NCBI RefSeq assembly: GCF_009882975.1
Contig: NZ_WTUX01000010.1
Span: 356,367 to 420,366, forward strand
DNA: 64,000 nucleotides
Source: Maritimibacter harenae
GTDB taxonomy: Bacteria > Pseudomonadota > Alphaproteobacteria > Rhodobacterales > Rhodobacteraceae
Reading direction: 5' to 3'
Every line of letters starts with the position of its first letter. The first letter of the stretch is position 1. Under the pieces are notes generated by a model. The model was given only the letters and a program-made list of their open reading frames with translations. It was not told the origin of the DNA and searched no databases. Both the position numbers and the translations under genes were made by a program. Positions 27,864 through 39,478 of this stretch are shown here, piece after piece.

Positions 27864-27884
27864 CCTGCCTCATCCGGAGGCAGG
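27864..27884. terminator. Hairpin after the dehydrogenase gene
   Basis: CCTGCCTC-ATCCG-GAGGCAGG forms a perfect eight-base stem 25 bases after the stop. A T-run appears only about 25 bases later (27912-27919). The rest of the 264-base spacer up to the next gene is relatively AT-rich and must carry the promoter of the BMP transporter operon, but I could not fix its boxes. Confidence 0.5.
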
Positions 27885-28103
27885 ACGCATCGAAAGCGCC
27901 AGAAAACACGCGGATTTTTTTTGAACGTCGGGTCAAATCCTGCGAAAAAGCCAAAAACTATCAACCACCTTGAAAAAACACGTGCTAGGCTTTCGCATGG
28001 CTTCAGGGGGAATCGCTGCCGTCCGGTTCGCGTTGCCTGCCAACAAATAATATGCAACCTGCCGCGCCATCACGTCTGGGCGCGGTGCGACATGGAGGTT
28101 TCA

Positions 28104-29135
28104 ATGACGTTTCTCAGCAAGATTTCGACACGGACCGGGCTTGCCGCCGCGCTGCTCGCCGGGTCGGTGATGTCGGCTTCGGCCTTCACCGCCTGCCAGG
28201 TGACCGACACCGGCGGCATCGACGACGCGGGCTTCAACCAGACCGCGTGGAAGGGCGTCCAGGACGCCATGGAGATGGACAGCGAAATCGAGGGCCGTTT
28301 CCTCGAGAGCCAGGCCGAAAGCGACTACGAGGCGAACCTCAACTCGCTGATCGAAGGCGGCTGCGACATCATCATCACCGTGGGCTTCCTCATGGGTGAC
28401 GCGACCGCGTCGGCGGCCGAGGCCAACCCCGATCAGCATTTCTCGATCGTGGACTTCGCCTACGACCCGACCATCCCGAACGTGCTGGGCCAGGTCTACG
28501 CGACCGAGCAGGGCGCGTTCCTTGCCGGCTACCTCGCCGCGGGCATGACCGAGACGGGCGTCGTCGGCACCTTCGGCGGCATCAACATTCCGCCGGTCAC
28601 CGCGTTCATGGACGGGTTCTACTACGGCGTGAACTACTACAACGAACAGAAAGACGCCGACGTGTCGGTCCTGGGCTGGAACCCCGAGACCGAGGAAGGT
28701 CTCTTCACGGGCAACTTCGAGAGCCTCGATGACGGCCGCGCCTTCGCCGAGAACCTCTACCAGGAAGGTGCCGACATCGTGATGCCGGTCGCCGGTCCCG
28801 TGGGCCTGGGCTCCGCGCAGCTCGCTGACGAGCTGGGCACGGATCAGCTGAAGATCATCGGCGTCGACGCCGACCAGACGCAGACCGACCCGGAGAAGGC
28901 CGACGTCTACCTCACCTCGGTTCTCAAGCGCATGGATTCCACCGTGACGCAGGTGATCCAGATGGAGAAGGCTGGTGAATTCGAAGGCGGCCTGATCGTG
29001 GGTACGCTCGAGAACGAAGGCGTGAGCCTCGCCCCCTACCACTCGTTCGACGACGCCGTGCCGGAAGAGCTGAAGGCCGAGATCGAAGCCGTGAAGGCGG
29101 GCATCATCGACGGGTCCATCGAAGTCGGCATGTAA
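28104..29135 (+). CDS. BMP-family ABC transporter substrate-binding protein
   Basis: This 343-residue periplasmic protein is the binding component of a BMP/PnrA-type importer, a family that mostly binds nucleosides and related purines. Residues 1-25 are a signal peptide ending in SASA. It is followed by the hallmark TDTGGIDDAGFNQTAWKG near the N-terminus and VVGTFGGINIPPVTAFMDGF. There is no lipobox, so it is soluble. The ATG at 28104 has a GGAGG ribosome site at 28094-28098. A longer reading frame from 27921 has no signal peptide and is rejected. The transporter genes follow directly. Confidence 0.9.
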   Translation: MTFLSKISTRTGLAAALLAGSVMSASAFTACQVTDTGGIDDAGFNQTAWKGVQDAMEMDSEIEGRFLESQAESDYEANLNSLIEGGCDIIITVGFLMGDATASAAEANPDQHFSIVDFAYDPTIPNVLGQVYATEQGAFLAGYLAAGMTETGVVGTFGGINIPPVTAFMDGFYYGVNYYNEQKDADVSVLGWNPETEEGLFTGNFESLDDGRAFAENLYQEGADIVMPVAGPVGLGSAQLADELGTDQLKIIGVDADQTQTDPEKADVYLTSVLKRMDSTVTQVIQMEKAGEFEGGLIVGTLENEGVSLAPYHSFDDAVPEELKAEIEAVKAGIIDGSIEVGM

Positions 29136-29147
29136 GCCGAACCATTG

Positions 29148-29177
29148 CCGCCGCCGGTGACCCCCGGCGGCGGTTTT
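29148..29177 (+). terminator. Intra-operon attenuator hairpin
   Basis: A perfect 10-base stem (CCGCCGCCGG / CCGGCGGCGG) followed by TTTT lies between the binding-protein gene and the ATPase gene. Partial termination or 3' end protection here would give more binding protein than transporter, a common arrangement in ABC importer operons. Confidence 0.7.
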
Positions 29178-29213
29178 CCATCTGAAATTCCTGTCCGTCG
29201 GGAGGGGCAGCCC

Positions 29214-30733
<1,520 letters not shown>

Positions 30734-30737
<4 letters not shown>

Positions 30738-31885
30738 CGGACAAGCGACCCGATCTGAAGGACGTGAACGAACGGATGCGCGGGCTCCTGGCCCGCACCA
30801 CGCATGGCCGCGACGATTTCGAAGACCTGGTGATCGTGCCCGTCTTCGCCGTCATCGTGGCGCTGATCTTCGGCGCGCTGATCATGCTGGCCACCGCCGT
30901 CGACCTGCCCACCATCGGGCGCAGCTTCGTTGCGCTCGCCGTGGGCTCGGTCGGTTCGCTTTCGGCCTGGTCCGAAACGCTCACCGCTTCGATTCCGCTG
31001 GTGCTGGCGGGGCTGGGCCTCGGGCTCGGGTTCCGGGCCGGCCTGTTCAACATCGGCGCCGAGGGGCAGCTCCTCATGGGCGGGCTCGCCGCCGTCGTGG
31101 CGGGCTTCTCGCTCGATTTCCTGCCGATGGTGCTGCACCTGCCGCTGACGCTCCTGGTCGGCGCGCTGGTGGGTGCGCTCTACGCGGCCATCGCGGGGTT
31201 CCTGAAGGCCACGACCGGCGCGCACGAGGTCATCTCGACCATCATGCTCAACCTGATCTCGTTCCGGCTGCTCGACTGGTTCCTGCGCCAACCCTTCATC
31301 CAGCGCGAGGGGCGCTCGGACCCGATCTCCAAGGACGTGCCGCCAAGCGCGGAACTGCCGCGCATCCTCGATTTCATCGACGTTAACCTGCGTCTCCACG
31401 CGGGCATCTTCGTGATGCTGGCCGCGGTCGCGCTGGTCTACTGGATGCTGTTTCGCTCCAAGATCGGCTTCGCCTTCCGCGCCTCCGGCGAGAACCCGGA
31501 CGCGGCGAACTACGCCGGCATGAAAGCCGCCTTCATCATCGTGCTCGCGATGGGCACCGCGGGTGCGCTCGCCGGTCTTGCCGGTGCGACGCAGGTGCAG
31601 GGCGTCCTCGGCCGCGCCTCGCCGGGCTTCTCCGCCGGGATCGGCTTCGACGCCATCGCGGTCGCGCTCCTCGGGCGTTCGCATCCCGTGGGCATCCTGT
31701 TCGCCGGTATCCTCTTCGGCGCGCTCGAAGCGGGCGGCCGCCAGATGCAGGTGGACGCCGGCGTGTCGATCGACCTGATCGGCATCATCCAGGCATTGAT
31801 CATCATCTTCATCGCCGCGCCGCTCCTGGTGCGGTCGATCTTCCCGTGGGGCTTTCGCAAGCGGCGCAAAGGGGGCGAGGCATGA
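30734..31885 (+). CDS. BMP-type ABC transporter permease 1
   Basis: This 383-residue inner-membrane permease of the BPD_transp_2 family has the segment GLGLGFRAGLFNIGAEGQLL and TTGAHEVISTIMLN, both typical of nucleoside or branched-chain type permeases. It is coupled to the ATPase gene upstream and to the second permease downstream by four-base overlaps. Confidence 0.92.
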
Positions 31886-33156
31886 CTGACGCGACGACGA
31901 CCGGGGCCACCGCCCGCGAAGAGAAACTCGCAAGCGCCAATTCCCGCCGCGCGCGCATCATGGGCGGGGTGCTGATCGCGCTGGCGCTGCTGGTGCTGTT
32001 CACGCTCGACGTGGCGCCCGGTGAAAGCGCCACCTTCCGCCTGACGACGCCGCGCGACGCGGTGCAGATCGGGGACCTCGTGGTGCCGGGCGGGCCGTTC
32101 AACATGATCGCCGCCGCGCTGCTCGCCTTCCTCGGCGTGCGCCAGTTCCTGCGGGGTGGCGCGCGCTGGACCAACATCTCGCTCGGCATCGGGCTCGCCA
32201 TCCTCGTCATGGCCTTCCTCGTCTGGGCGACCGCGGGCAAGTCCTTCTCTCTCACCGGCATGCTGCAGGCCACGATGGTGCGCGCCGTGCCCATCGCGCT
32301 GGGCGGTCTCGCGGGTGTGCTGTCCGAGCGCGTCGCGGTCGTGAACATCGCGATCGAGGGGATGCTGCTCGCCGGCGCCTTCACCGGCGCGCTGGTCGGC
32401 TCACTGCTCGGCGGCTGGGTCGGCATGTTCGCTGCCATCGCCGTGGGCGGCTGCTTCGGCCTGCTCCTGGCCGCGCTCGTCGTGACCTACCGCATGGACC
32501 AGATCATCGCGGGGGTGGTGATCAACCTATTCGTGCTGGGCGTGACATCCTATGTCTCGTCGCAGGTGTTCGCCGAGTACCGCCACCTCAACAACGCGCC
32601 CACCTTCCGGTCGTTCAAGATCCCGATCCTGGGCGACATCCCGGTGATCGGCCCGATGCTGTTCAATCAGAACCTGTTCGTCTACGGGGCGCTGATCCTG
32701 GTGGCGGTCTCGACCTACTACCTGTTCCACACCAAGAACGGGCTGCGCGCCCGCGCCGTGGGCGAACACCCGCGCGCGGCCGACACGCTGGGCATCGACG
32801 TCTACAAGACGCGCTACTTCCACGTGACGCTGGCGGGCATGGTCGCGGGCTTCGGCGGCGCCTGGTTCACGCTGGGTTCGGTCGGCCGCTTCGACGAGAA
32901 CATGACCAACGGGCGCGGCTACATCGGCCTCGCGGCGATGATCTTCGGCCGCTGGCACCCGGTGGGCGCGCTCTCGGCCGCGCTGGTGTTTGGCTTCGCG
33001 GATTCGATCCAGCAGAAGCTCGCGCTGCTCAACACGCCGATCCCGTCGGAGTTCCTGTCGATGGCCCCCTACATTGCCACGATCATCGTCGTGGCCGGCC
33101 TGATCGGGCGCTCCAAGCCGCCGGCGGCCAACGGCACGCCCTACACGAAGGAATGA
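31882..33156 (+). CDS. BMP-type ABC transporter permease 2
   Basis: This second permease (424 residues) completes the importer. It shows AGVLSERVAVVNIAIEGMLL and the final LLNTPIPSEFLSMAPYIATI region of the family. The start at 31882 overlaps the previous stop (ATGA); an upstream ATG at 31846 lies inside the first permease. With the ATPase and binding protein this makes a full nucleoside-type importer; substrate is inferred from family only. Confidence 0.92.
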   Translation: MTDATTTGATAREEKLASANSRRARIMGGVLIALALLVLFTLDVAPGESATFRLTTPRDAVQIGDLVVPGGPFNMIAAALLAFLGVRQFLRGGARWTNISLGIGLAILVMAFLVWATAGKSFSLTGMLQATMVRAVPIALGGLAGVLSERVAVVNIAIEGMLLAGAFTGALVGSLLGGWVGMFAAIAVGGCFGLLLAALVVTYRMDQIIAGVVINLFVLGVTSYVSSQVFAEYRHLNNAPTFRSFKIPILGDIPVIGPMLFNQNLFVYGALILVAVSTYYLFHTKNGLRARAVGEHPRAADTLGIDVYKTRYFHVTLAGMVAGFGGAWFTLGSVGRFDENMTNGRGYIGLAAMIFGRWHPVGALSAALVFGFADSIQQKLALLNTPIPSEFLSMAPYIATIIVVAGLIGRSKPPAANGTPYTKE

Positions 33157-33159
33157 GGG

Positions 33160-33187
33160 GCCGGGACGCGCGGGAAAGCGTCCCGGC
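33160..33187 (+). terminator. Hairpin after the BMP transporter operon
   Basis: A perfect 10-base stem (GCCGGGACGC / GCGTCCCGGC) with an eight-base loop begins four bases after the operon's last stop. It lacks a T-run, so termination may be rho-assisted. Confidence 0.5.
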
Positions 33188-33349
33188 GCTGACAGTGACA
33201 ACTGAAGTAAGGTGTTGCGTGACCGTGGATCAGAAGACTCGTGAGCCGGCACCGGGACGTCCCCGCGTCGCGATCGCACGGGTGAACCACTCGATGCCGC
33301 GCGACACGCGATACCCTGCTATCATAGGTTGTGGCGAAACGGGAGTGAA

Positions 33350-33409
33350 ATGGTGGAAAACCACCATGCTTCCGGTTTTATTATTATATTTCAGATACAT
33401 ATTTAATGT
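33350..33409 (+). promoter_or_regulatory. Hairpin and AT-rich tract upstream of the glycerate kinase gene
   Basis: ATGGTGG-AAAA-CCACCAT (33350-33367) is a perfect stem-loop. It is followed by a strikingly AT-rich stretch (about 33374-33409, including TTTTATTATTATATTT), unlike the surrounding high-GC DNA. It could contain the promoter of the next gene, with TATATT-like sequence at a suitable distance from its ATG at 33428, or end a short transcript. The rest of the 33188-33427 spacer shows nothing I can name. Confidence 0.4.
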
Positions 33410-33427
33410 GCGCCCGGGAGAGCCCGC

Positions 33428-34693
33428 ATGACCACGGACGACCGCGCACTCCTCGCCGACCTGTTCGATGCCGCCATCCGGGCTGCCGATCCGGCCCGCG
33501 CGCTGGCCCCGCACTTGCCGTCCGTGCCCCACGGGCGGACGGTGGTGATCGGGGCCGGGAAGGGCGCCGCGCAGCTTGCGCGCGCCTTCGAGGACGCCTG
33601 GCCCGCGCCCTGCGAGGGCGTCGTGGTCACCCGCTACGGCTACGGCGCGCGGACGCGCCAGATCCGCGTTCTCGAGGCCGCCCACCCGGTTCCCGATGCG
33701 GCCGGGGCGGAAGGTTGCCGCGCCCTGTTCGACGCGGTCGCGGACCTGACGGAGGACGATCTCGTCGTGGCGCTGATCACCGGCGGCGGCTCCGCCCTGC
33801 TGCCCGCCCCGCCCGAGGGTTTCACGCTCGAGGACGAACAGGCGCTGAACGCCGCGCTCCTGTCCTCCGGTGCACCGATCTCGGCGATGAACGCGATCCG
33901 CAAGCACTTCTCCGGCTCCAAGGGCGGGCGCCTGGCGGCCGCGGCCCATCCCGCGCGCGTCGTGTCGCTCATCGTCTCCGACGTGCCCGGCGACGACCCG
34001 GCGCAGGTCGCCTCGGGCCCGACGGTGCCCGACCGCACCAACGCGGAGGCCGCACGCGCGGCCATCCGCACCTACGGGATCGAACTCCCCGAACGGCTCA
34101 CCGACCATATCGCCACCTGCCGCGCCCCCGATCCGGACGACCCGGTGTTCGCACGCAACGAGGTCCGCGTGATCGCCTCCGCGGCCAAGTCGTTGGAAGC
34201 CGCCGCCCGGCTCGCTGCGCAACGGGGCCTCAAGGCGCATATCCTGTCCGACGCGATCGAGGGCGAGGCGCGCGAGGTCGCCCGGGTCCACGCCGCCATT
34301 GCCCGCGAATGCGCCGCCCGCGGCCGCCCCTTCGCTCCGCCCGCGCTGATCCTGTCGGGGGGCGAGACCACGGTCACGCTGAAAGGGCAGGGGCGCGGCG
34401 GGCGCAACACCGAGTTCCTGCTCGCGCTCGCCCAGGATATCGACGGGACCCGGGGGATCACCGCGCTCGCCGCCGACACCGACGGGATCGACGGGAGCGA
34501 AGACAACGCGGGCGCCTTCGCCGACGGCACGACCGTCGGCCGCCTGCGCGCGGCGGGCCACGATCCCGCGGCGCTGCTCCAGAACAACGACGCCTACACG
34601 GCCTTCGAAGCGACGGGTGATCTTTTCAGCCCGGGACCCACGGGCACGAACGTGAACGACTTCCGCGCCATCCTCGTGCGTCCCGCGTCCTGA
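33428..34693 (+). CDS. Glycerate 2-kinase (MOFRL family)
   Basis: This 421-residue cytoplasmic enzyme belongs to the DUF4147/MOFRL family, which phosphorylates D-glycerate to 2-phosphoglycerate; older records call it hydroxypyruvate reductase TtuD. Visible family motifs are [53 protein letters not shown] and the C-terminal [12 protein letters not shown] with [14 protein letters not shown]. The ATG follows a GGGAGAG ribosome site. It is monocistronic. It would feed glycerate from glyoxylate or serine metabolism into glycolysis. Confidence 0.9.
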   Translation: MTTDDRALLADLFDAAIRAADPARALAPHLPSVPHGRTVVIGAGKGAAQLARAFEDAWPAPCEGVVVTRYGYGARTRQIRVLEAAHPVPDAAGAEGCRALFDAVADLTEDDLVVALITGGGSALLPAPPEGFTLEDEQALNAALLSSGAPISAMNAIRKHFSGSKGGRLAAAAHPARVVSLIVSDVPGDDPAQVASGPTVPDRTNAEAARAAIRTYGIELPERLTDHIATCRAPDPDDPVFARNEVRVIASAAKSLEAAARLAAQRGLKAHILSDAIEGEAREVARVHAAIARECAARGRPFAPPALILSGGETTVTLKGQGRGGRNTEFLLALAQDIDGTRGITALAADTDGIDGSEDNAGAFADGTTVGRLRAAGHDPAALLQNNDAYTAFEATGDLFSPGPTGTNVNDFRAILVRPAS

Positions 34694-34724
34694 CTTTCAT
34701 CTTTCCATAAATACGCAAGCCGCG
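34694..34724 (-). repeat. Diverged copy of a 3'-gene repeat element tail (copy D)
   Basis: Read on the minus strand this stretch contains GTATTTATGGAAAGATGAA. It resembles the tail of the element copies at 40978, 44511 and 58193 (GAAGTATTTCCGGAACGAT). It lies downstream of ligC in the sense direction, as do the other copies relative to their genes. The match is weaker than for the others. Confidence 0.4.
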
Positions 34725-34804
34725 ACCGCGCCACGCGCGCGGACCGCCCGTCCGTGGGCCCCGGCACCGCCAAGGCCGGCCAACCGCCGCGAGGCACCCC
34801 GAAA

Positions 34805-34835
34805 GAAAAAAGGGGCCGCGCGTCAGCGCGGCCCC
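34805..34835 (-). terminator. Terminator of the ligC operon
   Basis: On the minus strand a perfect 10-base stem (GGGGCCGCGC / GCGCGGCCCC, four-base loop) is followed by a run of T. It ends transcription about 30 bases after the ligC stop. Confidence 0.85.
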
Positions 34836-34863
34836 CGGTCGTCCCGCGAAGCGGGGCGAAACC

Positions 34864-35808
34864 TCAGTCGAAGCTCTTCTCGATCGCGTCGAGCGTCTCC
34901 ATCGCCGGCAGGACCTGGCCCACGGCGCCGTTGGGCTCGCGGCCTTCCTGGATCGCCGAGACGAACTCGCGGTCGATGAGCTCGATGCCGTTGTTCGACA
35001 CGGCCACGCCCGACAGGTCGACCGGGTTCTCGTTCCCGTCGAACAGGTCGTCGTAGCGGGCGATGTAGGTGCCGTTGTCGCAGATGTAGCGGAAGAACGT
35101 CCCGAACGGCCCGTCGTTGTTGAACGACAGCGACAGGGTGCAGATCGCGCCCGAGGGCGTTTTCATGCCGATTGCCATGTCCATCGCGATGTCGAGATCC
35201 GGGTGCTTCGGACCCTGGAGACCGAAGCTCTTCGAGACGCTCTCACCGGTCTGGTACTGGAACAGGTCGACCGTGTGGCAGGCGTGGTGCCACAGCAGGT
35301 GATCGGTCCAGCTCCGGGGCTCGCCCTTGGCGTTGGTGTTGGTGCGGCGGAAGAAGTAGGTCTGAACGTCCATCTGCTGGACCTTCAGTTCGCCCGCATC
35401 GATCTTGTTCTTGATCCACTGGTGCGAGGGGTTGAAGCGGCGCACCTGGCCGGCCATCGCGACCAGCCCGGTTTCCTTCTGCTTCTCCACCACCGCGATC
35501 GAATCCTCGAGGCTGTCTGCCATCGGGATTTCGACCAGCACGTGCTTGCCCGCGTCCATGCAGGCGATCGCCTGCTCGGCGTGCATCTGGGTCGGCGTGG
35601 ACAGGATGACCGCGTCCACGTCGTCGCGCGCCAGGCATTCGTCGAGCGAGGTGGCGTAGTGCCCCACGCCCCGCTCTTCGGCGAAGGCCTTGATCTTCTC
35701 TTCCGTCGGCCCCATCACCGAGGTCACTTCGACCTCGGGAATGTTGGCCAGCGCGTCCATATGCTTGATCCCGAAGGCGCCATAGGCGCCGGCGACACAA
35801 ATGCGCAT
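34864..35808 (-). CDS. ligC: 4-carboxy-2-hydroxymuconate-6-semialdehyde dehydrogenase
   Basis: This 314-residue Gfo/Idh/MocA-type NAD(P) oxidoreductase matches LigC, which oxidises the ring-cleavage product of protocatechuate (as its hemiacetal) to 2-pyrone-4,6-dicarboxylate. The N-terminal Rossmann motif is VAGAYGAFGIKH, with VEIPMADS in place of the common EKP motif and HHACHTVDLFQYQTGE in the substrate domain. The length matches Sphingobium LigC. It is the last gene of a four-gene operon and begins ten bases after ligB. LigC is needed for protocatechuate but not for gallate, so it ties this operon to protocatechuate. Confidence 0.92.
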   Translation of the reverse strand: MRICVAGAYGAFGIKHMDALANIPEVEVTSVMGPTEEKIKAFAEERGVGHYATSLDECLARDDVDAVILSTPTQMHAEQAIACMDAGKHVLVEIPMADSLEDSIAVVEKQKETGLVAMAGQVRRFNPSHQWIKNKIDAGELKVQQMDVQTYFFRRTNTNAKGEPRSWTDHLLWHHACHTVDLFQYQTGESVSKSFGLQGPKHPDLDIAMDMAIGMKTPSGAICTLSLSFNNDGPFGTFFRYICDNGTYIARYDDLFDGNENPVDLSGVAVSNNGIELIDREFVSAIQEGREPNGAVGQVLPAMETLDAIEKSFD

Positions 35809-35818
35809 GATGTCCCCC

Positions 35819-37064
<1,246 letters not shown>

Positions 37065-37068
<4 letters not shown>

Positions 37069-38006
37069 GTGCTTTCCTCCAGTTTCGCGTTGCGCAGGGC
37101 TGCGATGATCGCGTCCGCCCTGTCATGATAAGTCTCCGGTCCCGGGGGAAGCCCCAGGGATCCCAACTCGTGTTGCCACTCCGTGGTCGCCGCCGCCATG
37201 CGCGCGGGCACTCCAAGGTCGGACACCGTGCGGGCCACTTCGCGCATCTCGGCGGCGCGCCGGAGCCCGTGGGTGGTCGTGCGTTCCATATTATAGGCCG
37301 CCTTCGCGCCCCAGTCCCAGCCCGGCATCGAGGCGTCGAGCGAGGCGATGACCTCGTCGTCGACACCGGCCTGCCGTGCGGCGAGCAGACATTCCAGCGT
37401 CAGCGCCTCGATCCCCTTGATCATCACGCTGCGCAGCATCTTGATCGACGAGGCGCGGCCGACCTCTCCCGCGACAACGCGCGCGTCCATCCCGAGAGTT
37501 CCCATAAGCTCGGCGGCCGCGGCCGCGTGCGGGCCGGAGAGAAGCATCGGCGCGCGGTGCAGCTTGGGGCGGATCGGCGACATGATCGCCGTGTCGACGT
37601 AGCGCAGGCCCGCCGCCTCGATCACCTGGGCCGAGGCGCGCTTGGTCTCCGGCGCGCAGGAATTGGCGTCGAGGTAGAGCGTGCCCGGCGCCATGACGGT
37701 CGCGGCCGCGCGGGCCGCGTCGTGGGCGCGGTCGGCGGTGACGACCGAGAAGACCGCGCGCGCCTCCGCGAGCGCAGCGCCGATCGTTTCGGCCCCGCGC
37801 ACGTCGGCCGCGTCGTAGCGGTCCCACATCGCCGCGGCATCGGACGTGTCCGGGTTCGCGGTCTTGATGTCGTAGGCGGTGAGGATCAGCGTCGGATCGA
37901 CGCTGCGCCAGCCCTCGGCCAGCGCATAGCCAGCCTCGCCGAAACCCAGAAGGGCCACGGCCGAGAGCGCCTCGGGGCGCGCGGAGGGGTTTTGATCCGT
38001 TCGCAT
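37065..38006 (-). CDS. NAD(P)-binding beta-hydroxyacid dehydrogenase-like protein with DUF1932 domain
   Basis: This protein of about 313 residues has an N-terminal Rossmann fold (VALLGFGEAGYALAEGW) of the 3-hydroxyisobutyrate/6-phosphogluconate dehydrogenase kind and a C-terminal DUF1932 domain (SSIKMLRSVMIKGIEALTLE). It is the first gene of the lig operon and is coupled to ligA, so it probably acts on a protocatechuate-pathway intermediate, but I know of no proven role. The start is uncertain. ATG at 38006 and ATG at 38018 both lie within a palindromic operator and lack a ribosome site. A GTG at 37958 directly before the Rossmann strand, with a GAGG upstream, may be the true start and would leave the operator in the promoter. 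Confidence 0.82.
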
Positions 38007-38016
38007 GTATACATGC
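38003..38016. promoter_or_regulatory. Perfect palindromic operator GCATGTATACATGC
   Basis: This 14-base perfect palindrome lies at the 5' end of the lig operon, between the LysR-type gene and the DUF1932 gene. Its core ATGTATACAT is almost the same as ATGTATGCAT at 43006 and 43182 and ATGTATACA at 10232. The form is typical of GntR-family operators, and no GntR gene is present in the window. Confidence 0.6.
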
Positions 38017-38062
38017 ATCTAGGAATGACGTGGCGCGAAGGGAAATTCATTGCCCAGAAATG

Positions 38063-39301
38063 TTATTCAATTTGGGCATAGGGCTGTGTCGCGTCGCCGG
38101 TCGCGGCCTGCTCCAGCAACGTGATGAACCGCTCCTGTGTCGGGGTCGGAACCCAGCCCGCGCGCGTGGTCAGGCCGATCACCCGCGTGCTGTCGGGCAA
38201 GTCCACGTCGAGCAGGACCATGTCGCCGTGATGGATTTCGACGGCTGCCTGGTGGGGTGACAGGATCGTCAGGTAATCGCCACGCGCCAGCAGGCCGCGC
38301 ACCAGCACCATCGACGAGGACACGATGCGCACCGGCGTCTGGTCGAGATCGCCGATGCCCAGCGCCCGGAACAGGTACGAGCCGCCCGGCGTCTCTTTCG
38401 GCGGCGCGATCCACGGGTAGTCCAGCGTGTCGGCCACGCTGAGCCCGCGCCGCCCCGCAAGCGGATGGTTGGGCCCGGCCACCACCGCGAGCCGGTCCTC
38501 GAAGAGCGGTGCCTGTTCCACGTCGTCCACGGGCAGCGGGTCGCGCAGCGCGCCGATCAGCACGTCGATCTCGCCGTAGCGCAGGCCGCGCAGAAGCTCG
38601 GCATAGGGCGCGTCGATGGTGCGGATCTGCACGCCCGAGGAGCCCGCCAGCAGCGCGTCGATCGCCTGCGGCAGGATGCGGGTGCGCGACAGCGGCATGG
38701 TGCCCACGGTGATGCGCGTGCTGTCGCGGCCGGCAAGGCGGGTGAGATCGTCGAGCCCCTGTTTGAGCTCTGCCTCGGCGAGCTTCACGGCGCGCGCGAA
38801 GGCTTCGGCCTGCGGCGTGAGCTCGATCCCGCGCCGGCCGGCCGAAAAGAGCGTCATGCCCGCCAGCCGCTCGAGGTCACGCGCGGCGCGGTGGATGGAT
38901 GGCTGCGAAATGCCCAGCGTGCGCGCGGCGAGCGAGAAGTTCCCGGCCTCGCGGATCGCGATCAGCGCGCGCAGCTGGGCCGCCGTCACGCGCAGGTGGA
39001 AATCCGCGACCGGCTTGCCTTCGCGCCGGGCGATGCGCACCGCGATGGCCGCGCCGTGGGCGAGGTGGTCGAACATCCGGCGCACGCGGGTCAGGAGCGC
39101 GGCGCCTTCCTCGGTCGCGAACATGCCCTCGGGCCGGCGGTCGAGCAGCTTCACCCCGAGGCGCTTCTCGAGGCCGGAGATCGCCTGCGTCACGGCCGGC
39201 TGGCTCAGGTGAACCTTGTGCGCCGCGGCGGATATGCCGTGGGCATCGGCAACTTCCATGAAGGCACGCAGATGCCGAAGATTCGGGAATTCAACCGTCA
39301 T
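38063..39301 (-). CDS. LysR-type regulator with two tandem helix-turn-helix domains
   Basis: This 412-residue regulator is about 110 residues longer than ordinary LysR proteins because the DNA-binding domain is duplicated. Domain one (residues 7-66) has AAAHKVHLSQPAVTQAISGL and domain two (104-163) has LAARTLGISQPSIHRAARDL. A normal effector-binding domain (about 190-400) follows. It lies between the lig operon, which it precedes on the same strand, and the divergent galB operon, so it is the likely controller of both. The 178-base spacer to galB contains a 14-base palindrome. The effector is probably an aromatic pathway intermediate; that is inference. Confidence 0.88.
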   Translation of the reverse strand: MTVEFPNLRHLRAFMEVADAHGISAAAHKVHLSQPAVTQAISGLEKRLGVKLLDRRPEGMFATEEGAALLTRVRRMFDHLAHGAAIAVRIARREGKPVADFHLRVTAAQLRALIAIREAGNFSLAARTLGISQPSIHRAARDLERLAGMTLFSAGRRGIELTPQAEAFARAVKLAEAELKQGLDDLTRLAGRDSTRITVGTMPLSRTRILPQAIDALLAGSSGVQIRTIDAPYAELLRGLRYGEIDVLIGALRDPLPVDDVEQAPLFEDRLAVVAGPNHPLAGRRGLSVADTLDYPWIAPPKETPGGSYLFRALGIGDLDQTPVRIVSSSMVLVRGLLARGDYLTILSPHQAAVEIHHGDMVLLDVDLPDSTRVIGLTTRAGWVPTPTQERFITLLEQAATGDATQPYAQIE

Positions 39302-39332
39302 TCCAGTGGTTTGCCCCTTTCTTCGAGCCGAT

Positions 39333-39346
39333 GTCGTATATACGAC
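39333..39346. promoter_or_regulatory. Palindrome GTCGTATATACGAC in the LysR-galB spacer
   Basis: A perfect 14-base palindrome lies 32 bases upstream of the LysR-type start and about 130 bases before galB, followed by AT-rich ATAGCAAATATTTAT. It is a good candidate binding site for the double-HTH LysR protein in divergent control. Confidence 0.55.
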
Positions 39347-39478
39347 TATAGCAAATATTTATGAAGTGAACGCGGGATTCAAATGGCGCTGGCCCCGGGC
39401 TTTGCACTACTCCGTGCGCGATGGCCCCCGGCATGCCGGGGCATGACACGCGACAGGATCCCTGGGAGAGAGCACGAC

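Noticed and set aside
28104-29135. BMP binding protein as a lipoprotein
   Set aside because: The signal peptide ends in SASA-F without a lipobox cysteine. The later cysteine in FTACQ is in the mature part and not preceded by the needed pattern.
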